Assembly (NCBI GenBank): GCA_013397455.1
Contig: VYZB01000521.1
Location: 248,001 to 312,000 of the forward strand
Reading direction: 5' to 3'
Length of the DNA: 64,000 nt
From: Crotophaga sulcirostris
Taxonomy: Eukaryota > Chordata > Aves > Cuculiformes > Crotophagidae
This document shows, piece after piece, positions 23,441-36,700 of the stretch. The notes beneath the pieces are model-generated. The model was not told the origin of the DNA. It ran no database searches and saw nothing but the letters and a program-made list of their open reading frames with translations. Position 1 is the stretch's first letter, and every line of letters begins with the position of its first letter. The position numbers and the translations under genes were made by a program.

Positions 23441-26400
23441 TTACTTTTGTTACTCAGCAGCTCCCAGTACTCTGGCAGTAGGCAGCCTGGGACTCATCAG
23501 GAACTTCTGGCAGCCCACTGCAGTGGTTCTTCGTGATAGCATTTTCTCCTGGCCTCTGCAGCTTTTGAAGGGCCAGGGTTGGTGAAGAAATGCTAATGTG
23601 GTTTGATTGCTACAGAGTTTATTGATCCTGTAGTTAGATTGAATCATCCGGCTGGGTCTTGGTCTACTTTCCCTCACTCAGCAGCCACTTGGCACCAAGT
23701 GTTTTACCAGAGTATTGCTAGCACAAGGTCCCTTGTATATCATATTCATACATCATCTATATATCATCTGTACTTCTTTAGATCTTATATAGAGAGCTGC
23801 AGGGATTTACACTAGAGTTGAGAGTTTGATTTTAGGGCTTGGATGGACTGCTTTGTCCTCAGACAGCTTTAGCATCTGTACACCTCAGATTTAAAAGCCA
23901 GCATATGTCTTCATTCAGCCCCATACTTTGGTGATGCTGGTGTTACTCACTGTATTCATGCAGCCAAGCCCTCCTGCCTCCCAGCTCTGATAAGGCAAGA
24001 GGGCTGTTGACTTAATCAGTGGTTTGATGGGAGCATGATGCTGTGGAAGTGGTGAGATGGGCCTGTGCTTCTCTCTTCTGCTCATTTCTGAAGCCATGGT
24101 CCCAGGACAGAGATGGAGTTGGTTTTTTTAGGACTGCTATAAATACTGCTCCAGGCAGATAGCACTGTGGGGAATTTGAAGGCATAGTTCTGGCATAAAA
24201 TAACTACTGCATAAAAATGTTAAATACACAAGTTGTGTGTTCTCAGCTGATGCCGGGAAGGGCTTCCCAAGCTTGTCCTTTTGAAGCTCAGTTTGCTGTC
24301 TGAAAATTGGACAGATTTTTATCTCTTCTTCTTCTTTCCCTCACCCTTCCTCACCATGTAATGAGAAACAAATGTTCAGCAGGCCAAGTAACCTCCATAG
24401 GGAGGCTGGTGCAGGCACTATAGTTTCCAGTTTGGCCTCTTTTTTGTGCCCATTGCCAGTGTCTCAGAGTATGAGTGCAATAACTTTCCTCAATCCTTGC
24501 CTTTGGTATGGTGGTAATTGTCTGCATCTGAAATGCTCTCAACAGGATCATTCAAATGTGGAAAAGGAGAAACAGGATGCAAACTGGGCACTTTTTTTAT
24601 CAGGACTGCCTCTGGAGGGTTGAAAGCAGTAAAATCCTGCAGAAATTTGGGCAACATTTACTAACAACAATTATATTTACTAACAATAATTACATTTACT
24701 AACAATTTAAGACTAACCCTGGAACAATGGAGGATTTCCCTCAATTTGGAGTACATAATGCTTCTGTCAGCTGAGACACTGTGATCTCATAAATAATTAT
24801 CTCTGTAGATAGCCATATAAATAAATATCTAAGCTCACGTGGAGAACATGTCCTTCATAGATAATTCTGTATCTTTTGATAAAAGCCTTGAAAAACACTG
24901 CAGGATACCATTTCTCTTGCTCAGTAATTTTCCCTCTGTATCGCAGATATCCTAGCAAACTCAAAATTGAAGTCCTAAAAATTGCATTATGCTGTCAACC
25001 CCTGTCACAAGAGTACAATAGTTGTTTTATCATTGGCAGTTGCTACTGTAAGTAATGACTTCTAAGCTATATCCCTAAATTTGAGCAGTGTGCAGTAAGT
25101 CATGTATCCTAAGTCAGTTTAAAATGGAACAGAGATGAGATTCCTGACTGTTAGCATGAGACTTAAAAGGGATTAATAAAAACTAAAAAAAGTAGTCCAT
25201 TATGGCCACTGCAGTCATAAATAAGCTTTATAGTTATGTCTAACCACCAAATGTCAGGGAACCTCTGGTACTGCAATGTAGTAATTTTCAGTCTTGTTCC
25301 TTCCCATTATAGAGATGGAATTGGATTTGCTAGGTGTTGTTTCTGTTGTCTGCTTCCTGAACTCTCTCTTTTGACCCTTTTTTTTGATGAGTTGACTGCT
25401 TGTGTGACACCTGGCAATTACTGTTCTTTAAAGAGCCTGGGCTTATATTAGCAGGTTAGGAACCACAGTGACATGCCACAAGCTGATTAGGCATGTGCAC
25501 TAAATAAATGTTGTGATATTAGGAACACTCAAGTGAAAACCAGCAGAGAAACCACTGCTACCTTCTAGCACCACAGAGCACATTTTGATGTATTCTTCGA
25601 TACATGAAAGGGCTGTACTCATCACCAGGGTGCTGCTCACCTGTGAAGCTCCTTAAGCTGTATTGAGTGAGGCTCTCAGTCAGTGTTTTAAAGATTTTTA
25701 TTACACCCTTCACCATAATTCCTGGGCTCTGCTGGCTTCTTCATTCCCCTGGCACTGCTGGATGCTGAGACCTTCATTCAGCAGCTTTCTTAGGCAAGAA
25801 CTGAGCTTCAAGAGCAAGCTTGAATAAATTGCCAAATTGAGGCTTGTATGGGGAATGCTTTATTACTAATCCTGGTCCTTTTTACGTAAGATATTAGCTG
25901 CAGTTGCTGTCTGCCAATCTGACTGTGTGGGTGAATACTCAAGAGGCAGTGATTAGGGAAACTGAACTATGTGGTTGTTCTTCCTTTGCTTTCTTCATTA
26001 TTCATAAATTCACAGTTAGTGTCTCTCTAGTTAATAATTCTCTATACTTCTGTACAACTTTCAATCAGAGGATCTCTAGTTCTGTGTGAATATCAATGAA
26101 TTAGCATCCTTCTGCCTTGCTGTGGGCACTTCTAATGTTGCACACTGCCTTGCCCAGTGTGCAAGTGTGCTCTTTGCAGAACACTCAGCTTTTGTTTTTT
26201 AAGGTCATTACTCCAATGTACTAAAACCAGCCATCTAACCTTAAAGTCAGACTCTTGAGCCGGAGTATGATATAGAGTTCTTTCATATTACTTTATGGAC
26301 CCATTTAGTAAAAAAATCCAAGGCAATATATGTGTATGTATTTCACAGACTGAAGATTCAAAGAGGAATAGCAGAAGAAGAAGGTTTAAATAACTGCAAA

Positions 26401-28770
26401 ACCAAACCAGGAAATTTTGAGTTAAATCTTTAATGTAAGCCCTCTCTCTACCGCTCAATGTCTAAGTTACACCAATTTGAATCCTCTTGGGGGTGTGTGG
26501 CCCAGCAGTGGTCATCAGAGATGATTTATTAGAAGAGATACTCATTTTGTTTTCTAGGAAGCTGTTTGAGACTAGTGCAGACTCCACGTCTTACTGTACC
26601 CTGATTCTCCCCAGTCCATCTGGCAGAAAGGATTACATGAGTGCTTGCTAATATGCTGCAGGCACCGTTAGCTGGGATTAAGATGGTGATGAAGGTAGAA
26701 GAGGAATGCCTTCCTACCTTGCATGAAATGGCTTAGAGAGACCTGCATGATACTTTCTGCTATCGGAGTTGCCAGAGGTTCTGACTGGTGCCCATGGGAA
26801 CAAATGAAGGATGCCATTTACTGTGTCTGCGCTTTGGAAGTAAAACCCAGGGACTTTTTGTTCTTGTTTTTCAGGTTTAGATTCACAACACTGACAGAAG
26901 GAGAATTGCTGTGGGTTTCCCTTACCTGATAGCTTGGTGGATGCAGCTAATCTTTTGCAATACGAAGAAAGTAGTGTCTAGTCTGTGACTTAAGACACTG
27001 GTTTTCTTAGGACTCAGTTCTCGCCACTGAGACTGAGCAGGCTGCAGCAGTCTTGCCTGATAATTAAGCAGTAGGAGTGACTGGGAGAGAGACAAATATA
27101 GGAGAAAAGTTTTGATCTTGAAATTGAAATAAATGAAGTGTTACTTAAGAGAGAATGAACAAATTAGTCCAACTGAGTATCCTTAAATTAATGGAAACCT
27201 TCATTCCAGATTTGCCTTCAGTTTCCTGATACCATCAGTATCCTTAATGAAGTTATGTCTTATCTAATAAGCTCTCTAGGCTTATTAGACATTGCCTAAG
27301 TTTTAAGATAAGATGTGCAGCTAAGAAGGAGAATACCCATTAGAAATCTCTCAAAAGGAGTGGGTACGTTTTCTGTAGCACAGAGCAGACTCACAGTCAG
27401 CAAAATCTGAAGTGGTCGCAGTATTAAACACTGAAAATTGTTGTTTGCAAAGGAGGGTCAGTTTAGTCATTGCTTAGAGAGGTGCTAGAATGACAGGTTT
27501 GGCTGTGTGTACAAAGGTTTGATTTCCAGCTTCCACTTTAGAGGACTTTCACTTCTCCCTCACATTTACCTTTCCTCATCAGCCTTTGCCTGGTTCCCTT
27601 CAGTGGGATTGTATAAATGCTGCTCTAACATGAACCTACGCATGCCTTCATCAAGTGAGCTGTTTCTGATGGCACGTTCATTGAAATCTATCCCCATTTG
27701 CCTGATCTTGATTGCACTCAGTTCGCAAGGTGATGTGTTGCGTGATTCATTAAATGCCTGATACATGCTAGCCCTTTTCAAGATTGACAAAGTAGGCATG
27801 GAGAAAATGTCAGTAATCTTCACCGTAAATGCCAGTCATTTTCTTATCAGCGCACTTCTGTACAGCTATTGTGTTTCAGTTTTTTCACTTTCTTCCTGCT
27901 CAGCTTCTATAACATAAAAAAGTTGCAGCAGTAACTAGAGGTGTCTGCTGTTTCCACCCTGGAAATTACAGCATCATGGGATTTTTTCTCTCTGTTTGCT
28001 CCCGCTTTGGTCTTTCTCTCCCTCATTCTTTCAGTGTATCTGAGAGCTTGATACTGTTGGGTCATCAGGGTTTTGTATACAAAAAGATGCAAGGATGGGG
28101 GCTGTTGAGGTCAAGATCTCCTCTGTATTGAAACATGCTTGCTGAATTTGCTGAGTGGCTCTGGTGGTACCCTCTGCCTTGAGATCATGGTGTTTACCAA
28201 AGAGAAACAAGTATTGCAGCAGTTTAAGCACAGAAGACATGAGTGCTGCAGAAACTGCACACAGCGGTTCACTATCTCCTAAGCAGTTCTTTGTGTAAAA
28301 GGAAAATTCATTTATCAGCATAACAGCTGATATGAAGCATATTTGTAACCTACACAGGATTCTGAAGTAAACAGCAATAACATATGGTGACAAACCTTAA
28401 TGTAAAATATACTGTTCACCGGAGTCCTCCTTTCAAATCATCAGCTTTGTATAAATCTCTTACTAAGAAAAACATGCAGGTTGTATAAAATTACTATTAA
28501 TAAAAACTCCAAAGGTAGCGTGTAGGTTTTTACTGCAAAAGCTGGCAGTGCCTGGAGGGGTATAATTCTTCCTTTTGTGCCTACACATTGTTTCTCTTTA
28601 AAACACTGAGTTTATATTGTAATGGAAACAGAGCTAGTCCTGCCTTTGCATGGGCTTTATAGGCTCCTTAAAGTCAGTGGAAGCATTTATGGGAGAGCAG
28701 AACCGGACCTTTTGTGTTTCCTACTTCTGTAGCAACTGCAGTAATATGTATTTGTCCAGAGATAGGTATT
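23441..28770. other. Non-coding stretch
   Basis: More than 5 kb with no supported exon, RNA gene or young transposon. All open frames are under about 120 codons and unrecognisable. A short 19-base tandem repeat at 24656 is listed separately. Confidence 0.65.
24656..24707 (+). repeat. 19-base tandem repeat, about 2.7 copies
   Basis: Units start at 24656, 24675 and 24694, each beginning ATTTACTAACAA. The first two differ at two positions and the third is partial. It is a minisatellite-like local duplication with no evident role. Confidence 0.9.
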
Positions 28771-29395
28771 TGTCCTGGTTTTGACTGGGATAGAGTTAAT
28801 TTTCTTACTAGAAGCTACTGTCTTTTGAATTTAGTATGAAAATAATGCTGATAACACATACTGGTTTAGTTGTTGCCAGGTATTGCTTATGTTGGGCTGG
28901 TATAGAATTAATTTTCTTCCCAGTAGCTGCTGTGTTTTAGAGTTAGTGTGAGAATAATGTTGATGATACACTGATGTTTTCAGTTGTTGCTAAGAAATCA
29001 AGGACTCTTTCAGTTTCCCATGCTCTGCTAGTGAGCAAGTGGACAAGAAACTGGAAGGGAGCATAGCCAGGCAGCTGACCCAACCTGGCCGAAGAGATAT
29101 TCGACACCACATAATGTCAGGCTCAATACGTAAAGGAGAAGTTGGCTGGGGGCCAGATTGGGTGTCAGTTGTTGGGCAGTGAGCAATCTGTTGCAAATCA
29201 ATATACAAATCACTTATTTTGTATATTCTATTGTTGTCATTGTTCTTCCCTTTGTTGTCCTATTAAACTGCCTTTATATCAACCCCTGAATACCCCTTTT
29301 TTTCTCAATTCTTCTCCCCATCCCATCACAGTAGGGAGGGGGCAGTAAGAGAGAGTGGCTCTGTGTCCTAATTGCCAGCTGGGGTTAAAACTACA
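28771..29395 (+). mobile_element. Solo LTR of an avian ERVL-like endogenous retrovirus
   Basis: The element starts TGTCCTGGTTTTGACTGGGA and ends GGGGTTAAAACTACA, so it has TG...CA termini. Its order of landmarks matches a common avian LTR known to me: an opening GATAGAGTTAATTTTCTT block, a CAGCTGACCCAACCTGGCC block, a degenerate TATA region near 29125 (CAATACGTAAAG), an ATTAAA polyadenylation signal at 29262-29267, then a pyrimidine-rich CCCCATCCCATCACAG stretch close to the 3' end. No gag, pol or env coding sequence flanks it, so it is a solo LTR, presumably left by recombination between two LTRs. It is longer than a simple copy because the first about 110 bases are duplicated in tandem (separate entry). 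Assignment to the ERVL class is from memory of avian repeats, and the subfamily is not named. Confidence 0.85.
28781..29000 (+). repeat. Tandem duplication of about 110 bases in the LTR U3
   Basis: The block from 28781 (TTGACTGGGATAGAGTTAAT) recurs from 28892 (TTGGGCTGGTATAGAATTAAT) and stays in step through AATAATG-TGAT and AGTTGTTGC. The copies differ at many positions, so the duplication is old or the two halves came from different element copies. U3 duplications can change enhancer content in retroviral LTRs. Confidence 0.85.
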
Positions 29396-31892
29396 AAAGT
29401 ATTAAAGGCACTGTATCTTACAGAAATGGGAAAACAAATACAGGATGTGCTGCTGTACCTGTAATATATGTTGGTGACACCTGTAAGCTTCAATGTTGTT
29501 TTATCTGTCATCAGTACATGGCAACGTAGATGTTTAAGGAGGTAGAAACCTTTGACTACAAAGTGAATTTTTTGCTGTTTCTTGTATTGTTTTCACCCTT
29601 TGTTTGTTATTGTTAATATATTGTTAATGTATTGTTATTGCTTCAAGCAGTTCAGACAACAAAGAGGAGAAACACAGCTTCCCAGGCTGGGGTGGCCCAA
29701 GGACTCCTTTTGTGCTCCCCTTTGGCATCCTTTACAACCTGATGCATTTTCTTACTGTTTTAGGTTGGGGAGGGGAAAAAAACGGTTTTTTTAGGAAAGG
29801 ATCCAGAAACATTTTTTCAGACTGGGTGTATCTGAAGGATGGTAATAGTTTTAGTTATTACCCTAAGTGTAGCTTTGGAGTAGGCAGGTTGTATGGAAGG
29901 GATATTGGAGCTGAAGGCTCCTCCCTCAGGCTGTAGCTGGAGATGGTGAGGCTGCACCTGGTTGGACATAGGCAGGGTGAATTGGTATTATTCAACTTGA
30001 AGTGCAGGGAGAGGGGAAAGGCAGCTTGAGGGGAAAAAACCCTTAGGTTATTAAGCTAGGTTGAATGTAGCAGCTCATTATGGCTGCAGTGCTTTAGCTG
30101 TAACAGCCACAGTCTCTGGTCCGTGGGATTCCCAATTCCCTATTTATCAGGATTATGGATGTCCTGCTTGGAACATCATTACTGAGTGTGCTTCCCCTTT
30201 TGGCTTATTAGGAGCTGCAAAAGCTCTTCCAGACATGCTCTCCATGAAGTCTCAAACTTGTTTGCACTTTGTGCTGTTCAGATAAGATACTCCATGGTTA
30301 CATTTGCCAAATTATTATTAAAATGAGAAGAATATCAGTATGGTGCTGGGAAAAGAAGTCCTTTTTTTCCTTTTTCCTTTTTGTGTCCTAATCTATTTCA
30401 GAAAACAATCTTACTTTAAAGTTAGGACCCCGCATTATGGGGCTTGACTTAGTCTACCTCGGAATAAAGCCTAGAATAATGTCTAAATCTCAAGTCAGCT
30501 TTTTGCCTGTACAATGTACTATTCTCTTTTGCCCCATCCTACTTCAATTTCTAGTCTCTATCAACAGCAATCTTCATCTCTTCTCCACCTGAAGAAAAAA
30601 TAGAGAAAGTAAGACTTTGCAACCTAGCTTGTATGCTTTAACCCTTCTTCAGCATGATCAGTTCCTGTAAAATAAAGAAAATAATATTAGACAAACACTG
30701 CTAGCTTATTCCAATTGGATAATAAAAGTGTTAAGAATAAAAGTCATATACTTAGTTTACATAAAGAGACATGATAGTCCTGGATACTTCTACACAATAG
30801 CTGATACAGAATTTGACCTCTGGTTTTATGTTAATATTTGCCTATTCCTACTGCTTGTGGGAAGTTAAGTTACTTTCTCCCAGCCCTGCAATTGAAGTCT
30901 TAGCATTATCTGTCTACCCAATTATAATTATTATTATTATTGTTAAAATTATGCACTTACAGTAATGCATAAAAGGTGCAGATTGGGTAAAAATTATGCT
31001 TAGTCATGAAAAGATCTACTTTGCGGTAATTGATTTGAGATAAAATTCCACAGTCAGCTGAGACAAGCAATGCTGGAGGCTGCTTTGACATTTCAACTTG
31101 AACTGTTCCTCCAAACTTTATATTTCCATGAAATATTTAATCCAAACACATGACTTTTGGTTTAAAATGACAGCTGTTTCCTCTTAATGTGCACAAAGAT
31201 ATTACAAAAACCACAGGGATTTCCGTAATAAACTTTTAAAGTCTCCCCTCTTTTTTCCCTGGATCTCCTGGTGAGGATAACAGTTATTGCCCTTCAGTGT
31301 TACTGTGTAAGAAACCCAGACGACAACATTACCTGGAGAGAGCTATAGAAAATGTATGATTTAGTCTAAAACATATGCTTGAAGAAAAGGTTGCTTTTAG
31401 GTCTCCACTCATGCATTTAAACACTTGTTTAGGGGTGTCCAGAGCTCATCTGCAGTGATTGCCTTGCTGGAGGCACGTTGCTGGCTGCTGGCATCCTCTT
31501 GGGCAGGGGAGCTGCAGCAGCCCCCAGACTGACGGCTGATAGGAGTTCTCTTGGTGACTTTGGTGGGACCAAAATGGGGCTCTAGTGATCACATGGTCTG
31601 AAGACCTGGAGGACCGTCTGGGCTGCGGCTCAGGGAATTACTGGATGGGTTGCTTTCTTGCGGTCTGTCTTGCCATCACAGTCTGCTGCTCCCTGTGCAA
31701 TAACAGTGGATTTTGCAGTGGAAATAGCAGTGCCACTGCTGGAGGTGCCTCTGAGGAGATCCGTGTTGACCTGGCTTGGGTTTGCCCTGTGTCTTTGTTA
31801 AACCACTCATATATTACAGGGGCACTGGGGAGTCAGTTGAAACTGTGACAAGTACAAGTATTTCATCTCATAAGTAGGTGTGGTGGATGAGA
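29396..31892. other. Non-coding stretch
   Basis: No gene. A degenerate 11-base ATTGTTAAT-type repeat lies at about 29608-29640, and an ATT-rich microsatellite at about 30925-30941. The patch at 31430-31850 is more GC-rich and open for 87 codons, but the peptide is unrecognised. Confidence 0.65.
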
Positions 31893-32010
31893 GGTTCCCA
31901 TCCCTGTTTTACAGGTGGGCAAATGAAGCATAGAGAGATTACATCACTTGGTGAAGATCACAGAGGAAACGAAGGAGAGAATAACAATCGAATCAAGGTC
32001 TCGGGAAGAC
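31893..32010 (-). mobile_element. Ancient MIR/L2-like fossil
   Basis: Read on the plus strand, the segment follows the reverse complement of the core and 3' region shared by MIR SINEs and L2 LINEs: a CCCTGTTTTACAGG block, then AAATGAAGCATAGAGAGATT, a GAAGATCACAGAGG block and an AATCAAGGTCT block, in the expected order and spacing. It is heavily diverged, consistent with an insertion predating the bird-mammal split. MIR and L2 cannot be told apart here by eye. Confidence 0.6.
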
Positions 32011-33653
32011 TGTTCTTCGCCTTTAATTAATCTGTCAGAAACATGCCATGGTTTCTTATACAGTGAATCAGTAATTACAAAAGCATACACAGCAGCCTGT
32101 CTTTGGAGGGATGCCCAGACAGGAAAACAAAACTGTTTGTTGAGCAAGTAATGGGATTTGTATGAAGGCATAATCAATGAAACTTATTTTAAGGTAGCTT
32201 AGCAGATAGATGTTGGTGCAGGGAGGCAAGGCGAACTCCATACAGTGAAAAAATGCAGTAGTTATCATTTTGTTAAATTACAGTATGAACATCCCTACTA
32301 ATTTATTAACAAGTCTTTTAGTGGGTTTCTATGTCTGGAAACATAATTAACGTTGCTGGCAACAAATACCAAGTCTGGCAATGTGGAAGAATGTAGCACC
32401 TCTTATTGCTGTGTTAAAGCAGAAGTGGAGCTTGCTGCACGTGGCTTTGCTGCACAGAGATGTGCAGAGTGGTAGGTACTGTCTGTCCCTGGGGATGCAC
32501 TTATCTCACCCTTTGGAGGCAAAGTAATAAAAAAGCAGAGAAACCTTACAGATCCTGCATGTTCTGGTAAGAGTAGTGATAAAAACTTGGACTGATAGCT
32601 ACTTCTGTCAGTGTCTTAGGTACCCGAGTAGGCTATTTCTGTTATCCCTCCAGAGAGGATTGCCTGACTGGAGCTCTCCAAATTTGCAGCATTATTTAGC
32701 ACTCTCTTTTTTGTAACGATGATCCCATAAAAAGTGAGGGAGACTGACTGATGCCTTTTTGGTATGTCTATATGGCAAACAGTAATGATTTTGGTAGATT
32801 AAATTGCTATCTTAATAGTTTCTTTACTAATGCCAGCTGAAGTTATGATGGCAATGGCAGACCTGTCCAGGTGATCTGAAGGACATACTGAAGTGTGGGT
32901 GATTTGGAGCTAGTCCCCTTAATCTGTCCCTCACCATGCCCCTGGTAAATCTGGCCGCAAGGACAATTCTGCGGTAATGACGCTGAGCTCAAGACCCACC
33001 ACGGTTGCTCTTGGCTCTCCCATCTTTCAGCAGAACTGTGTTGTAGCTCTGCTTAGTGAAATTTGAATTAATATTCTTGTAGGACCTCTAAACAGAGCTG
33101 AACCCTCTCTTAGCTGCAGGTGGAAGTTGACTTTGGTGCAGTCTGCTGAGGATTTTCAACAGAAATTTCCTGAGAATTCTCGAAAGCCATTTGCCTGTTC
33201 AATGTCATTTCCACATGTGACAGCAGCCTTTTCTGAAGAACCACCCTGAATTATTAGGAAAGTTGACTCATCTGTTGCCTATTGAAGAATAATCTTTAAT
33301 TCATGACCTATTTGCAGTGGGCTGAGCACAACTTAGGCATGAATTTGAGGGGAAGTTTGACTTGTTTAAATGCTTCAGTATTAAGCCTACAGGGTTTCGT
33401 TGAGTCTTTCTTGGCACATAAAAGCTTGGGAGGCTGGTAAGGCACACAAGTTCTGTTATTAATGAATTATTTCTTCTAAAACTTACTTTTGTATGTGATT
33501 CAGTAGTTGAAAGTTAAAAACAATTCAGAAGAGTAACCAGGAGAAACAGAAAACTAGAGACAAGCTGCCCTGTGCCTCTCTGGAGATTGCTGGCATTTTG
33601 CAAAGTCAGACACTTGAACGATTAAACAATTAATATTCAGCTGATCATAAGAA
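32011..33653. other. Non-coding, no gene seen
   Basis: AT-rich unique-looking sequence with only short unrecognised open frames. No repeat end or splice-flanked exon was convincing. Confidence 0.65.
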
Positions 33654-33732
33654 GCAGGGCTTGATTTAAATCCCCATTAATGTCAATAGACATAATTGTT
33701 GCTGACTTCATGAGTGAACTTTAGATTTGACT
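33654..33732. mobile_element. Ancient inverted-repeat fossil (copy 2)
   Basis: Runs AGGGCTTGATTTAAATCCCC, then ATTAATGTCAATAGA, then GCTGACTTCATGAGTGAACT and TTAGATTTGACT. The two halves are roughly reverse complementary and share the layout of the copies at 37.6 and 48.8 kb. It is interpreted as an old dispersed non-autonomous element of amniote genomes; the name is not known to me. Confidence 0.4.
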
Positions 33733-36700
33733 GTATGCTCCTAATGCAGGAGTGTGTCTGTATTTGAAGTAACCAGACTGGACAGTCCTACATGTGAGTT
33801 GTCTATTGCTGACAGCAAACGTGCTGGAGCATCACTTGGAGAATTTCTCTTGCTCAGGACAATGAAGGATGCAAACTGAAAGGCTGGAGGTGAAATCTTA
33901 TTTTCTCTAATAAAAGCTCTCAAAGCATTCAAAACTATTTCTCCAGTTTGTACTGTCTTACCTCCTGAACTATTTGTTTTCCAGAAAATAATATTGAAAA
34001 ACTTCTCAGATGTGTTTTTTCAGTGTATTTTTTCCTTCTTAGTCATAGAGGAAATTTTTATTGATAATGTGTTCCAGCAGCTTAGGAGACCTCACTGCAA
34101 CAGGCTTATGAGAATCTTTCATGTCATTAAATCTCCATGAAAAATCACAAATTGGATTAAAAAAATCCAGTTTATTCGAATGCTTACATTGTTGAAATAA
34201 CCTTTTTTTAAAAAAAAATCCATTATAGCATGTGGTAGTTAGGTATTTCTCTCCTAGGTGAACAAAAATTAACTTTACCATGAATTTAAATTAAAATATA
34301 TCTGATTAGAACTCTGCCAGGGATAAAGACAACTCTCGTGACCTCTTCCTCTGTGAGATACCTCAGGAAGCAATGTAACCCTGGTCTGGATAAGGGAAAG
34401 GGACAAGGGTGTCTGCAAATGAGCATATGTTTGAGTCTGTGCCCTGTAACCGATCTCATACGTCTGGATTGTCTAACTGCAGGGTGAATACTTGCATACA
34501 AAGCAGCTGGAAAGTTCAGACCTCTGTCCTAAACCTACATTGGGATTCATTAAGTCATTCTCCTTCTACTGTATCTTGGGGAATTGCCTAAAGTACCCTG
34601 GGACTCACCAAAGCCAAAGTTAGGGGTTTTATGTTCACTGCAAGACCACCCAGTGCTGCATGCGGCAGCACCAAAACGAGTGGCTGTTCGTCCCACAGCC
34701 TAAAGAAGGAGGAAAACAAATTCTGCTGGATGAAACCCCAGATCTCTCTTCATCCTGAACAGCTTAACATGGGCGGGAAAATTTCCTTTTTTATTACATC
34801 TGTGGTGAAATGTGCTGTTAGAACCAATTTCCCCAGAACCAGCACAGTTTAATGGTGATTTATGCGCTGAAGCAGGTCTGGCATTTAGATCCCTACTTAA
34901 TTCTTTCTTATAACGTTATCACCCAGGCCACCTCTGAATTCAGGGGGGGAAACGTTTTTTTAACTTGAAGTAGATTTTTGCAAAGATAATGTGTAGGATT
35001 TTGTTAAAAACAAATAGCTAATTAAAAGTCCTCAGCCTAACACAGCAATCAGACAGTAAAAGACAGAGCTGTGTGTTTGCAAGTCTTTATGCTTTCAGCC
35101 ATAGAAGGGAAAATACAAGTAAATACAAGTAAAGCATAGCACCATGGTCTGTACAACGACTTCATATTTGGATGACAGTAATAGTCTAATGATGGCAATG
35201 TCAATCTCAGAGCAAGTCAATTTATTCTGCCCAGCAGCATTGAATCTGTTGTAGATATACCCATAACTGAGATCTATCAGAACAACTGTAATGTATGTGG
35301 GGAAGTGAAAGCTATATACTGACAAAACAAATTTCAACAGAGTATGCCAGGCACCTCCTAAATGGGCGGTTGGTGTCCAAATTGCTTATACTAAGCCTTG
35401 AAAGTTGCCCCCTAGACACATGAGAAACGAAATCTTTTAAATGAAATGGAAAAGGCTATGGGGATAGTGTTTAGTTAAGCAGCTGGATGCTGTGGAAATT
35501 ATTAACATTAGTGCATTCAAGTCCTAGTGTCCTTGGCAATTTTCAGTGACCCAGCGCACGACAAAGTGAAACACTGGTATAGATGTGTTAACAGGGAGAG
35601 CCGAACATAATAGCAGGCATTGTATTCTCATCATGCATTCAGCAACACGCTGTAAAAATTATCGGAGGAATATGTCAGCAGGATGTAAGCATTTGCTAGT
35701 CATCTGTCTTGTGGGATTTCAGCCTGGCAAAGGCCCTTGGTGACGTATCTTCTTACTTCCCAGTATCAATACAACAAGTATTTGAATATTTCCATATAAT
35801 TTGTCCCAAGGGGAATAAGGAGGATATGAGAGACGGAAAAGAGACTGAGATTACTGTTCCACTCAGAGCGGGGTTTTTTTTCCCTCCCTCTCCATTATTA
35901 AATTGAAAACCACCATCAGCTACAGGCAATGTTTGATACGAAGCAAGTAGTGGAGATGTCATTGTAGCATTTTTCTTCTTCAGAGCTCTGCCCACCGAGA
36001 CCCGTAATCCCAGCACAGAGGGATTATTTGCTCTGCTGTCTTAACATCAACCGCGTTTTTAGGGGATTTTTGACAATTATTTCAGCACATGGTTCACAAC
36101 CTGCTGCAGTAAAATTCAGAGTGAGATCCTGGTGTATCACAAGACAGCACCTGAAGGTGCATCACTGTCTTCCCCTGTTGAAAGGGGTTTCATATCAGCC
36201 AACACAGGGCGCAGCTCCCAACACAGATGGTGTATTGTGCACTGTCGGGCAATGAACTGTGTAATCAGGGAGTCTGCTATGAACAGTGTTTTAAAGGCCT
36301 CTTTCAGCACTCCAGCATGGCTTTGTTGCTGCAGCTTGTGGTGCACGCTGAGCTCCTCAGGATAACAGTGACTAGTGATAAACATGAAGCTAATAAGGAA
36401 GTATCTCATGAAGGTTCTTAGTGATCTGCTGATGGAGGAGAGCTACCCCCAGCACTGTTGAATAAAGAGTAGCTTTTTGTAACCCAGGACCTCTCGGGGA
36501 GAGGAGGAATAGGAGTGTTTGGGATCGGATGCTCTCTTGACCCAGTATTGTTTGCTCAAGTTTGGAAACTTGGCAGCCTCAAGTTTTCATTAAATTTTGA
36601 TTCCTGTGTATTTAGAAGACGCTACAGGAAGAGATGCAGTTGTTTTGGCAGAGTTTTCATGCTGATTATTAAGTGTAAATTTTAATATGTGCTTTATGTT

